A stretch of 64,000 nt of DNA. Origin: Casimicrobiaceae bacterium. Its GTDB lineage: Bacteria > Pseudomonadota > Gammaproteobacteria > Burkholderiales > Casimicrobiaceae. The stretch is taken from contig JAPKHK010000003.1 in assembly GCA_026646885.1 (NCBI GenBank), positions 1 through 64,000 of the forward strand. Reading direction: 5' to 3'. The first letter of the stretch is position 1. Every line of letters begins with the position of its first letter. Under the pieces are notes generated by a model. The model was not told the origin of the DNA. It was given only the letters and a program-made list of their open reading frames with translations, and made no database searches. Positions 25,700-34,737 of the stretch are shown here, piece after piece. The position numbers and the translations under genes are program-made.

Positions 25700-26664
25700 G
25701 CATCGCACTCAAGGTCGACGTTGACACCCTGCGTGGCACGCGCGAGGGCGTGCCACGTCTGGTCGAAGTGCTCCGGCGGCATGGTGCCGGCGCGACCTTC
25801 CTTTTCAGCCTTGGGCCAGATCACACCGGGCGCGCCATCCGCCGCGCCTTCCGCCCCGGCTTTCTGCAGAAGGTCGGGCGCACCGCGGTGCTCGACCACT
25901 ACGGACTGAAGACCCTGCTCTACGGCACCGTGCTGCCCGGTCCAGACATCGGCCGCGCGGCAAGGGCGCAGATGCTCGGCGCGCGCGACGCCGGCTTCGA
26001 AGTCGGCGTGCACTGCTGGGATCACACCGCATGGCAGGACCAGATCGGCCGAGCCAACGCAGTTTGGACCCTCGCCACGATGAATCGGGCGATCGAGCGC
26101 TTTGGTGAGATCTTTGGCGAGTCCCCGCGCGTGCACGGTGCGGCGGGCTGGCAAATGAACGCGCAGGCGCTGCGACTCACCCAGCGCTTGGGTTTCGACT
26201 ATTCCTCCGATTGCCGAGGCCAGTGTCCGTTTCTGCCGGTGTGGGAAGCGGAACTCATTCACTGCCCGCAGATTCCGACGACATTGCCCACGCTCGATGA
26301 ACTGATCGGCTGGCAAGGGCTCAATGCCGAAAACGTCGCCCAGCACTTGCTCGATCGTACCGCCGCGGACCCGGGAAAGGACCACGTCTTCACCCTGCAC
26401 GCCGAACTGGAGGGACAGAAGCTATTGCCCGTTTTCGAACGGCTACTGCAAGGCTGGCGCACCCAAGGCCAGGCCAACGTGCCGCTGCGGCGACTGTTCG
26501 AGCGCCAGGTGCCCACGGACTTGCCGCGCCACGAATTGGCGCTGGGTGCCGTACCGGGTCGCACTGGGACGCTGTTGGTGCAAGCCAAGGAGTTCCTCGC
26601 CGAGTGCGACGTTCTCGCGAACCCGCTGGCACCCAGCGCGTCTCAGATTCTGGCAAGCGCCTAA
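25696..26664 (+). CDS. arnD: Undecaprenyl phosphate-Ara4FN deformylase
   Basis: A polysaccharide-deacetylase (NodB/CE4) family protein of 322 residues that removes the formyl group after transfer to undecaprenyl phosphate, making the pathway irreversible. It begins LKVDVDTLRGTREGVPRLVE, as in E. coli ArnD, and has the metal-site DVD and HCWDHTAWQ motifs and a C-terminal FTLHAELEG histidine. The likely start is the TTG at 25696 in a TTGA overlap with the decarboxylase stop; no ATG fits. It is the last arn gene, 74 bp before bcp. Confidence 0.93.
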   Translation: MSIALKVDVDTLRGTREGVPRLVEVLRRHGAGATFLFSLGPDHTGRAIRRAFRPGFLQKVGRTAVLDHYGLKTLLYGTVLPGPDIGRAARAQMLGARDAGFEVGVHCWDHTAWQDQIGRANAVWTLATMNRAIERFGEIFGESPRVHGAAGWQMNAQALRLTQRLGFDYSSDCRGQCPFLPVWEAELIHCPQIPTTLPTLDELIGWQGLNAENVAQHLLDRTAADPGKDHVFTLHAELEGQKLLPVFERLLQGWRTQGQANVPLRRLFERQVPTDLPRHELALGAVPGRTGTLLVQAKEFLAECDVLANPLAPSASQILASA

Positions 26665-26738
26665 TGTCGCGCTAGTCGCCGCGGGCCCTGGAGAGCAGTA
26701 TCCCGCGGCACGATCCATCTCCATACGAGGAGAAAACG

Positions 26739-27209
26739 ATGTCTCGCCCCAAGGTCGAAGATTTCTGCCTGCCGGGAACCGCAAATGCCGGGTTCCAACT
26801 CTCCGCGCAACGCGGTCATCCGGTCGTGCTCTACTTCTACCCCAAAGACAACACTTCCGGCTGCACCAACGAGGGTATCGCCTTTCGCGAACTTTACGCC
26901 GAATTCGCGCGCCTGGATTGTGTCATCGCCGGCATCTCACGCGACAGCGTCAAGTCGCACGAGAACTTCCGGAGCAAGTATGATCTTCCGTTCGCGCTCT
27001 TATCCGATGCCGACGAGAAAGTATGCTCCCAATTTGGGGTCATCAAGATGAAAAACATGTACGGAAAAAAGGTGCGCGGCATCGAGCGCAGCACCTTTTT
27101 GATCGATGCCCAAGGTCATTTGGCGCAAGAATGGCGCGGCGTCAAGGTACCCGGCCATGCCGACGAGGTGCTGGCGGCGCTAAAAGCCTTGCGGGCGGCG
27201 AGCGGCTAA
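26739..27209 (+). CDS. bcp: Peroxiredoxin of the BCP/PrxQ family
   Basis: A thiol peroxidase of 156 residues that reduces hydrogen and organic peroxides using thioredoxin or similar donors. The peroxidatic cysteine is Cys42 in PKDNTSGCTNEG. The resolving cysteine found five residues later in E. coli Bcp is absent, so it may work as a 1-Cys enzyme or use another cysteine such as Cys61. A GAGGAG ribosome site precedes the ATG. It is on the arn strand but has its own ribosome site and a 74-bp gap, so it need not belong to the operon. It converges on purB. Confidence 0.93.
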   Translation: MSRPKVEDFCLPGTANAGFQLSAQRGHPVVLYFYPKDNTSGCTNEGIAFRELYAEFARLDCVIAGISRDSVKSHENFRSKYDLPFALLSDADEKVCSQFGVIKMKNMYGKKVRGIERSTFLIDAQGHLAQEWRGVKVPGHADEVLAALKALRAASG

Positions 27210-27292
27210 CCGTCCGCCGCATCGAAGACGGCACGGCGCCGCCCCCGGCGAACCAGGGTTGCTAAGGTGCAACCCAATGGCAGTGGCGGCGC

Positions 27293-28708
<1,416 letters not shown>

Positions 28709-28801
28709 TTATCACGCCGTGCAACGCGCTCCGGCGGTGCTCGCACCATCGAATACACGCGCTCCTGCGCTGCCTCGGGCGGCAAATGGTGCGGCGCAAT
28801 A

Positions 28802-28810
28802 TGCTATACT
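28802..28810 (+). promoter_or_regulatory. Extended -10 promoter for the GST gene
   Basis: TGCTATACT at 28802-28810 is an extended -10 element about 28 bp before the GST start. No clear -35 box is seen, as is usual for this type. Confidence 0.45.
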
Positions 28811-28837
28811 GCGCCCGCTTTCCCGAGATCACGCAAA

Positions 28838-29449
28838 ATGAAACTCCTCGCTTCGCTCACCAGCCCTTACGCGCGCAAAGTGCGCATCGCCCTCGCGGAA
28901 AAGAAGATCGATTACGCACTCGTTGTTGACTCCCCTTGGGAGCCCGCGAGCAAGGTCTCCGAAATCAATCCTTTGGGCAAGATTCCCGTCCTGTTGATGG
29001 AGGATGGGACCGCGGTCTATGACTCCCGGGTCATCGTCGAATATCTCGATACCGTCAGCCCGGTGAGCCGCCTCATTCCTGAACCCAACCGCCAGCGTAT
29101 CCAGGTGCGGCGCTGGGAAGCCTTGGCGGATGGCGTATGCGACGCGGTCGCGGCGATCTTTCTCGAACGCAAGCGACCAGCGCGACAGCAGAGCAGCGAC
29201 TGGATCGAACGCCAAGCCAAGAAAGTCGAATTGGGGACACGCGCGATGTCCTTCGATCTCGGCGACAAGGCGTGGTGCGCGGGCGACGCCTATTCGCTCG
29301 CCGATATTTGCGTGGGCTGCGCACTGGGCTATCTCGATTTCCGCTACCCTGAGATCAATTGGCGAGAGGACTACTCCAACCTCGCCCGGTTGGCCGAGAA
29401 ACTCGCCAAGCGCCCCTCGTTCATCGACTCGGCGCCGCCGCAGGTCTGA
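28838..29449 (+). CDS. Glutathione S-transferase family protein
   Basis: A 203-residue cytosolic GST. The N-terminal thioredoxin-like domain begins MKLLASLTSPYARKVRIALAEK, with a serine or tyrosine near the active site, and has the NPLGKIPVL cis-proline block and the YDSRVIVEYLD glutathione-binding motif. An all-helical C-terminal domain follows with YSLADICVGCALGYLD. The sequence resembles the proteobacterial beta/omega-like group close to SspA or YibF, and the substrate is unknown. Its own extended -10 promoter lies just upstream, and it is divergent from purB. Confidence 0.9.
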   Translation: MKLLASLTSPYARKVRIALAEKKIDYALVVDSPWEPASKVSEINPLGKIPVLLMEDGTAVYDSRVIVEYLDTVSPVSRLIPEPNRQRIQVRRWEALADGVCDAVAAIFLERKRPARQQSSDWIERQAKKVELGTRAMSFDLGDKAWCAGDAYSLADICVGCALGYLDFRYPEINWREDYSNLARLAEKLAKRPSFIDSAPPQV

Positions 29450-29591
29450 TCAGGCAATTCTTCCCTTTCCAGGCACTTGCCGGGGCAGGCCACCCGCCGG
29501 CACAATGAGGCCGGCCTATCGCGCAGCGGGCGGCTCGCCAAACCCGGGGGAGGTGCCGGGTGATCGAAACGGGCAACATCGGAGGTGATCC

Positions 29592-29951
29592 ATGGACAAC
29601 GCAGCGAGCGGCTCTCGCCCGCTCCAAGCACGCGAGGTGTTTTTTCAAGACGCGCGCCTCCTCGCCCTATTGAAGGGGCACGAGGAGCGCTATCCGCGGC
29701 GCCTATCGGAGCAATACCCGCAGATCATCGAGAGAATCGTGGCAGTGTGGAATGCGCCTGACACAGCCCGTTCGTATCTACAGAATTTGCTCATGACCGA
29801 CCGCAACGGACGCCAGGGATTCCCGCCCGAGGTCTGCACCGAACTCATGGCGCTCTCGTCGCTTTATGATCGGCTGTTCCCCCCCCAGGCCAAGCCGGAC
29901 GCCATTCGGCGCGATCCTTGGGAGACCGGCGGGGGAGGCCGCGTCCGCTGA
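29592..29951 (+). CDS. Conserved hypothetical small protein
   Basis: I do not recognise a family. The 119-residue product is soluble and mostly helical, with LLALLKGHEERYPRRLSEQYPQ and an LMTDRNGRQGFPPEVCTELMALS block that looks like a small folded domain, and a glycine/arginine-rich end. An excellent ribosome site (GGAGGTGAT, 5 nt before the ATG) shows it is a real gene. The HEAT-like gene starts 16 bp later in another frame, so the two are probably co-transcribed and may work together. Confidence 0.7.
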   Translation: MDNAASGSRPLQAREVFFQDARLLALLKGHEERYPRRLSEQYPQIIERIVAVWNAPDTARSYLQNLLMTDRNGRQGFPPEVCTELMALSSLYDRLFPPQAKPDAIRRDPWETGGGGRVR

Positions 29952-29967
29952 GCTTGGGGTGCGCCCG

Positions 29968-30531
29968 GTGCATTCTCTGCTGCGGTCGCTGCGTGGCGGC
30001 GACCGCCGCTCGATCGGTGAAGCCAACGATGCCGCGCGCGCGGTCCTGGAAAATCCACAGCTCCTCGGCGTATTGTTCGCCGGCCTGGCGAGCAACCAAG
30101 AAACCCTGCGCATGCGCTGCGCCGATGCGATCGAGAAGGCGACCCGCGCGCAGCCTCACTGGCTGCAGCCCTTCAAGCGAACGCTGCTCGGCACTCTGGC
30201 GACCGATCCCCAGAAGGAGGTACGCTGGCACGTCGCCGCGCTGCTGACGCGACTGAATCTAAGCGCCGGCGAGGAAGAGCGCGTCTATTCGGTTCTGCTC
30301 GATTACTGCAACGACCCGAGCAGTATCGTCAAGACGCAGGCGATGCAAGGCCTTACTGACCTCGCCGTCCGCCATCCCCGCCGCCTACCCGAAGTCCGCC
30401 GGCATATCGAAGAGCTGATGGTGATCGGCACACCGGCCATGAAAGCCCGCGCACGCAAGCTCCTGCAGCAACTCTGCCGTGCAGGAACGCCAACCACCGA
30501 CTCCCAAGTCAACGAGCGAAGCGCTTCCTGA
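29968..30531 (+). CDS. HEAT-repeat-like helical protein
   Basis: A 187-residue protein of paired helices resembling HEAT/armadillo repeats: LGVLFAGLASNQETLRMRCADAIEKAT, then LGTLATDPQKEVRWHVAALL, then a segment with SSIVKTQAMQGLTDLAVRH. Such solenoids usually mediate protein binding; no enzymatic motif is seen. The frame is open from 29866, overlapping the upstream gene; I chose the GTG at 29968 (MHSLLRSLRGGD), with another GTG at 29959. It follows the small hypothetical gene by 16 bp and its last 23 bp overlap the convergent PaaX-type gene. Confidence 0.7.
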   Translation: MHSLLRSLRGGDRRSIGEANDAARAVLENPQLLGVLFAGLASNQETLRMRCADAIEKATRAQPHWLQPFKRTLLGTLATDPQKEVRWHVAALLTRLNLSAGEEERVYSVLLDYCNDPSSIVKTQAMQGLTDLAVRHPRRLPEVRRHIEELMVIGTPAMKARARKLLQQLCRAGTPTTDSQVNERSAS

Positions 30532-31429
30532 ACGCTGGATCTTCCGCCGGGAAAGGTCCCCTCTGAGTTTCAACCACGTTGTGCAGATGCCGCTCCGACG
30601 CGTCGCGAGAGATTCGGTAGACCTCCCTGGTCAGCTCGTACGCAGCAAGCCCGGGCCAGCCCTGCGGCAGCAACGCCGCAGGCAACTGCGGATCTTTCAA
30701 TAGCACTCGCCGGAACGCATGCAGCACCAGCATGCGCGCGGTGAAGGCCTGTTCCGGATCGAGGTCGACGGTCTCGGCGAGCAGTTTCAGCGCGGGACTG
30801 TATTGCCTGAGAAAAATGCGGTATGACGTCGCCAACACATTGAGATTCCAACATTCGCGTACGAGATCTCGCGCGCCTGCGCCCTTGCCGTCAGGTACCT
30901 CCTTGGCGTTGAACACCACCACCTTGTCCGTAGCCTTGAAGCTCTTGACGATGTCGATCACCGTATCGCGATCGCCGCCGGGGCGGGCAAAAAGGCCGGG
31001 GCCCAATATGCCAAAACCCTCCCATCCCAATTCGCGGCGCAGATTGTCGCGCGGTTTTTCCATCATCGAGTTGGGTGGAATGATCACGATTAGCCAATTG
31101 CCATCCCAGCTTGCCGCCGGAGGGTTATAGATCCGCCGATAAGCGTGCTCGACCTTGCGCCGACCATCGGGAGTCAGTTTGTAGTAGCTTCGTCTGCCGT
31201 CGCGCACGCCACTCAACCACCCGTCGCGTGTTAGGCGAAAAACGCTGGTCCGCACCAAGCGGTCGCTGGCACCAAAACATGCCGCCAAGTCGATGATGCT
31301 GGAAAGCGCTGCCTCGCTGCCATGCGGCACGATCGCGTCGCCCCAAATCGTCACCAGCAGCGATTTGGCACGTGGCGGTTCAGCGCGTAGGCGCGTATTG
31401 ATCCATTCCTGCAAACGTCGGTTCTTCAT
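30509..31429 (-). CDS. PaaX-family transcriptional repressor
   Basis: A 306-residue regulator of the PaaX family, known for repressing phenylacetate catabolism and inactivated by phenylacetyl-CoA. An N-terminal winged helix (LRAEPPRAKSLLVTIWGDAI then ASDRLVRTSVFRLTRDGW) is followed by the PaaX middle and C-terminal domains (WDGNWLIVIIP, then the ARMLVLHAFRRVLLKDPQLP block). No paa operon is present, but a 3-oxoadipyl-CoA thiolase gene lies divergently 570 bp away and may be its target. GTAAC-type repeats lie 37-73 bp before its start. Confidence 0.88.
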   Translation of the reverse strand: MKNRRLQEWINTRLRAEPPRAKSLLVTIWGDAIVPHGSEAALSSIIDLAACFGASDRLVRTSVFRLTRDGWLSGVRDGRRSYYKLTPDGRRKVEHAYRRIYNPPAASWDGNWLIVIIPPNSMMEKPRDNLRRELGWEGFGILGPGLFARPGGDRDTVIDIVKSFKATDKVVVFNAKEVPDGKGAGARDLVRECWNLNVLATSYRIFLRQYSPALKLLAETVDLDPEQAFTARMLVLHAFRRVLLKDPQLPAALLPQGWPGLAAYELTREVYRISRDASERHLHNVVETQRGPFPAEDPAFRKRFAR

Positions 31430-31465
31430 CCGTCATCCCCTGCGATGGTTGTCCCCGTGGAGTCA

Positions 31466-31502
31466 TGTTACCCACATTTTGGGATTTTGTAACACCCGTT
31501 AC
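31466..31502 (-). promoter_or_regulatory. GTAAC inverted-repeat cluster upstream of the PaaX-type gene
   Basis: GTAACACCCGTTAC (31489-31502) is a perfect 5-bp inverted repeat around 4 bp. A further TGTTAC at 31466-31471 pairs with GTAACA (31489-31494). They lie 37-73 bp before the start at 31429, where an autoregulatory operator would be expected. Confidence 0.4.
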
Positions 31503-31999
31503 CGAGCAATGATGATACACAATTGAGTTGCTTGATATTTGATCTGTAGCATGTTTTTTCTCCGCCCCCGACTGCGTTGATCCGCGCGAGAAGTATCGCA
31601 ATGTATGCACGGATGACCGGCAGCACCATGGTGTCTTTTCCATATGGTGACGAGTTGTCTGGCCTACGATTGCCCTTCCAGGCCCATTGCGGCGCGAGGG
31701 AAAAGATCGCGACGCGTGCTGCACTGGCGGGGGCGCAGCGGCATACCCCCTTCCGCCAATTTTCCCAGCCGGCCATTGCTCAATCGGTCGCGACGATACC
31801 GGTATCAATACTGCCGCCCATGTGCAGCTCATCGCTTCGGCCCTGGTCGCTAACCGTTTCGGTATCGCGCAGCGGCGTGTACGCATTGAAAAATGGGCCG
31901 GCGTTGTCGCGGTGCCAGGGTTTGAGGCCTGACCGGCCCGGCAGTGCAGACTCGGTTGAGGTGTAAAATGTAGCGATTCATTTCGCCTGGAGTTCCGCC
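31503..31999. other. Remainder of a 570-bp gap between regulator and thiolase genes
   Basis: No full gene is evident. On the minus strand one frame of about 61 codons (roughly 31785-31970) between two stops reads plausibly (for example NAYTPLRDTETVSDQGR), but it lacks an early start and I recognise no family, so it may be a relic or chance. The right end holds TAAAAT (31964-31969), a possible -10 box for the thiolase gene. Confidence 0.3.
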
Positions 32000-33205
32000 G
32001 TGCCCGAAGCTTTTGTCTGCGACGCCCTGCGCACACCCATCGGCCGTTATGGCGGCGGCTTGGCAGCGCTACGCACCGATGACTTGGCCGCCGCGCCGAT
32101 TCGCGCGCTGATGGCTCGCAATCCTTCTGTCGATTGGGCGGCGCTTGAGGAAGTGCTCTATGGCTGCGCCAATCAGGCCGGCGAAGACAATCGCAACGTC
32201 GCACGCATGGCGGCGCTCTTGGCCGGACTGCCGGTGGAAGTAGCCGGGGCCACCATCAACCGCCTTTGCGGCTCGGGGCTCGACGCCGTAGGAACCGCAG
32301 CGCGAGCGATCCGCGCAGGTGAGATGGATTTGGCGATTGCCGGTGGCGTGGAGAGCATGACCCGGGCGCCATTTGTTTTGGCCAAAGCCGATAGCGCATT
32401 TTCGCGCAGCGCCAAAATCGAAGACACCACCATCGGCTGGCGCTTCGTCAATCCGGTGATGAAGGCGCGGTTCGGCATCGATTCCATGCCCGAAACCGCC
32501 GAGAACGTGGCCGTGGAGTTCAAGGTTTCCCGCGCCGATCAAGACGCCTTTGCGTTTCGCAGCCAGCAGCGTTGCGCCGCGGCTCAGCAGGCGGGTTTTT
32601 TCAAAGACGAGATCCTGCCGATCGAGGTGCCGGCGGGGCGCGGTAAAACCGTGACCGTGGACACCGACGAGCACCCCCGCGCCGATACCACGCTGGAAGC
32701 GTTGGCCAAGCTCAAAGGCATCGTGCGCGAAGATGGCAGCGTTACCGCGGGCAACGCCTCGGGCGTGAATGACGGGTCTTGCGCACTGCTGCTCGCCAGC
32801 GAATCGGCAGTGAAGCGCCATGGCCTAACGCCGCGCGCGCGTGTGCTGGGAATGGCGACGGCAGGGGTCGCTCCGCGCATCATGGGCATCGGCCCGGCGC
32901 CGGCGACACAAAAGCTCTTGGCGCGCCTCAAGCTGAACATCGGCCAAATGGATGTCATCGAATTGAACGAGGCTTTTGCCGCGCAAGGGCTCGCGGTGAC
33001 CCGCCTTTTGGGGTTGCCGGACGATGCGCCGCAAGTGAATCCGCAAGGCGGGGCCATCGCGCTGGGACATCCGCTAGGGATGAGCGGCGCGCGCCTGGTC
33101 ACCACCGCGATGCATCAATTGGCGCGAAGCCGTGGGCGCTATGGACTGGCCACCATGTGCATCGGCGTGGGCCAGGGGATCGCATTGGTGATCGAGCGTG
33201 TTTAG
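32000..33205 (+). CDS. pcaF: 3-oxoadipyl-CoA/acetyl-CoA thiolase
   Basis: A 401-residue thiolase that should split 3-oxoadipyl-CoA into succinyl-CoA and acetyl-CoA, the last step of the beta-ketoadipate and phenylacetate pathways. The opening FVCDALRTPIGRYGGGLA is typical of PcaF/PaaJ. Catalytic residues are the acyl-binding Cys in NRLCGSGLDA, His in QGGAIALGHPLGMSGA and Cys in TMCIGVGQG. The GTG at 32000 has GGAG upstream. It lies alone, divergent from a PaaX-type repressor, with a hydroxyacyl-CoA dehydrogenase 7 kb away. A broader beta-ketothiolase role cannot be excluded. Confidence 0.9.
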   Translation: MPEAFVCDALRTPIGRYGGGLAALRTDDLAAAPIRALMARNPSVDWAALEEVLYGCANQAGEDNRNVARMAALLAGLPVEVAGATINRLCGSGLDAVGTAARAIRAGEMDLAIAGGVESMTRAPFVLAKADSAFSRSAKIEDTTIGWRFVNPVMKARFGIDSMPETAENVAVEFKVSRADQDAFAFRSQQRCAAAQQAGFFKDEILPIEVPAGRGKTVTVDTDEHPRADTTLEALAKLKGIVREDGSVTAGNASGVNDGSCALLLASESAVKRHGLTPRARVLGMATAGVAPRIMGIGPAPATQKLLARLKLNIGQMDVIELNEAFAAQGLAVTRLLGLPDDAPQVNPQGGAIALGHPLGMSGARLVTTAMHQLARSRGRYGLATMCIGVGQGIALVIERV

Positions 33206-33248
33206 GAATCCCTGGACACTTCTTCAGCGTTTTCTCGAGGAGCAAGGC

Positions 33249-33713
33249 GTGAAACCGATCTTTCGTTTTTTGTCCTCCCTGGGCCTTGCGGCCGCTTTGG
33301 TATTCGCCACGTCGGCTGGCGCCGAATATGGCCCGCCGGAAGCGGCCCCGGCTGCTCTCGCCGCGGCCAAGGCCCAGGCCAAGGACAGCAAACGCGCGGT
33401 GATGCTGGTATTTGGCGCGGATTGGTGCAAGGACTGTCGTGTGCTCGAAAGCGAAATGGCGAAGCCCGAGCTCGCCGGACAACTGGCTTCCCGATATCTC
33501 ATCGTCAAAGTGAATGTCGATCGCTTCGACCGCAACACCGATATCGCCGAGCGTTATGGCGTGCCTTTGAAAAAGGGTATCCCGGCCGTGGCGGTGATTT
33601 CCCCCAATGACAAAGTGCTCGCCGCCACGACGGCCGGAGAATTGGCCAGCGCGCGTTCGATGTCGAGCGAGGGCATCAGCGGTTTTCTGTTGGGCTTGCC
33701 GCAAGCCAAGTAA
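33249..33713 (+). CDS. Exported thioredoxin-like protein
   Basis: A 154-residue periplasmic protein with a signal peptide (1-25, cut after SAGA) and a thioredoxin-fold domain whose redox motif is GADWCKDC (Cys60, Cys63), like the DsbD C-terminal or thioredoxin_7 group. The KKGIPAVAVISP segment carries the cis-proline. It may reduce or oxidise envelope protein disulfides. The GTG at 33249 is preceded by GAGGAGC; an upstream ATG at 33198 would overlap the thiolase and spoil the signal peptide. It follows the thiolase by 43 bp and precedes the zinc-ribbon gene by 7 bp. Confidence 0.8.
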   Translation: MKPIFRFLSSLGLAAALVFATSAGAEYGPPEAAPAALAAAKAQAKDSKRAVMLVFGADWCKDCRVLESEMAKPELAGQLASRYLIVKVNVDRFDRNTDIAERYGVPLKKGIPAVAVISPNDKVLAATTAGELASARSMSSEGISGFLLGLPQAK

Positions 33714-33720
33714 CGCGACG

Positions 33721-33984
33721 ATGATCATCGTCTATTGGTGCGGCGCTTGCCGCAAGCTGCATGGCGCGGAGGAAATCGAATTCCCTACCCCGACGGACGA
33801 ACACTTCCGCTGCCGAAGCAGCCGCCAGTTGGTGTTGCCTCGTGGCATCGCCGACGACCCCGACGATGAGCGCTATGGCGAGACGCGCTGCCCGGTTTGC
33901 CAGCGCCCGCGCCGTGGCGAAAGCGGTCCTTGTCCCGATTGCGGCGCGGCCAAAGAACGCCGAGCCTCCCAGATTTTGAAGTGA
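33721..33984 (+). CDS. Small zinc-ribbon-like protein
   Basis: An 87-residue protein with three CxxC pairs: YWCGACR, TRCPVCQR and GPCPDCG, suggesting one or two zinc sites. I do not recognise a named family. Its start, 7 bp after the thioredoxin-like gene, and the next GST gene 17 bp later suggest an operon of small redox or metal-linked proteins. Confidence 0.6.
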   Translation: MIIVYWCGACRKLHGAEEIEFPTPTDEHFRCRSSRQLVLPRGIADDPDDERYGETRCPVCQRPRRGESGPCPDCGAAKERRASQILK

Positions 33985-34001
33985 CACCAGGAATCCCCGC
34001 G

Positions 34002-34718
34002 ATGTCTTCGCACCCGCTCGCAAATTTCCCCATCACGCGCAGATGGCCGCCGCAATACCCCGACCGTTTGCAGCTGTACTCGCTGCCTACGCCCAACGGG
34101 GTGAAAGTCTCTATCATGCTGGAAGAGACGGGGTTACCCTACGAAGCGCACCGGGTGGAATTTGGCCACAACGATCAGCTGACGCCGGAGTTTTTGTCGC
34201 TCAACCCCAACAACAAAATCCCGGCGATCATCGATCCTTCTGGCCCGGAGGGAAAGCCGCTGGCCTTGTTCGAGTCCGGCGCCATACTCATTTACCTGGC
34301 CGAGAAGACTGGACAGTTTCTTCCGGCCGACGCCGCCCAGCGTTACCAAACCCTGCAATGGCTGATGTTTCAGATGGGCGGCGTGGGGCCGATGTTCGGC
34401 CAATTGGGTTTCTTCCACAAATTCGCCGGTAGGGAGTGGGAAGACCAGCGCCCGCGCGACCGTTACGCGGCGGAAAGCAAACGCCTCTTGAATGTGCTCG
34501 ATCAGCAACTGGCGGGGCGTGAGTGGCTCGTCGGCGAGGACTACACCATCGCCGACATCGCCGTATTTCCGTGGGTACGCAACCTCGTCGGCTTCTACGA
34601 GGCCGGGGCGCTGGTTGAATTCGAGCGTTTTGGGAACGTGCGGCGCGCCCTGGACCAATTCCTCGCCCGCCCGGCGGTCCAACGCGGGATCACCATTCCG
34701 GCGGCCCCCAGCGCCTGA
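34002..34718 (+). CDS. YfcG/YghU-like glutathione S-transferase
   Basis: A 238-residue nu-class GST homologue resembling E. coli YfcG, a disulfide-bond reductase that uses glutathione. Nu-class features are LYSLPTPNGVKVSIMLEETGLPYE with the TPNG loop, LNPNNKIPAIIDP and ESGAILIYLAEKTG. The C-terminal domain has YTIADIAVFPWVRN. The frame extends upstream to 33897; the ATG at 34002 gives the usual start. It ends 19 bp before the convergent aldehyde dehydrogenase gene. Confidence 0.9.
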   Translation: MSSHPLANFPITRRWPPQYPDRLQLYSLPTPNGVKVSIMLEETGLPYEAHRVEFGHNDQLTPEFLSLNPNNKIPAIIDPSGPEGKPLALFESGAILIYLAEKTGQFLPADAAQRYQTLQWLMFQMGGVGPMFGQLGFFHKFAGREWEDQRPRDRYAAESKRLLNVLDQQLAGREWLVGEDYTIADIAVFPWVRNLVGFYEAGALVEFERFGNVRRALDQFLARPAVQRGITIPAAPSA

Positions 34719-34737
34719 CGAATCCGGCGCTGCTTCC

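Noticed and set aside
27256-27275. GGGTTGC/GCAACCC hairpin between bcp and purB as terminator
   Set aside because: A perfect 7-bp stem but no T-run on either strand.
31468-31776. A 102-residue minus-strand frame
   Set aside because: No ribosome site, odd composition and no recognised family; it covers the GTAAC operator region.
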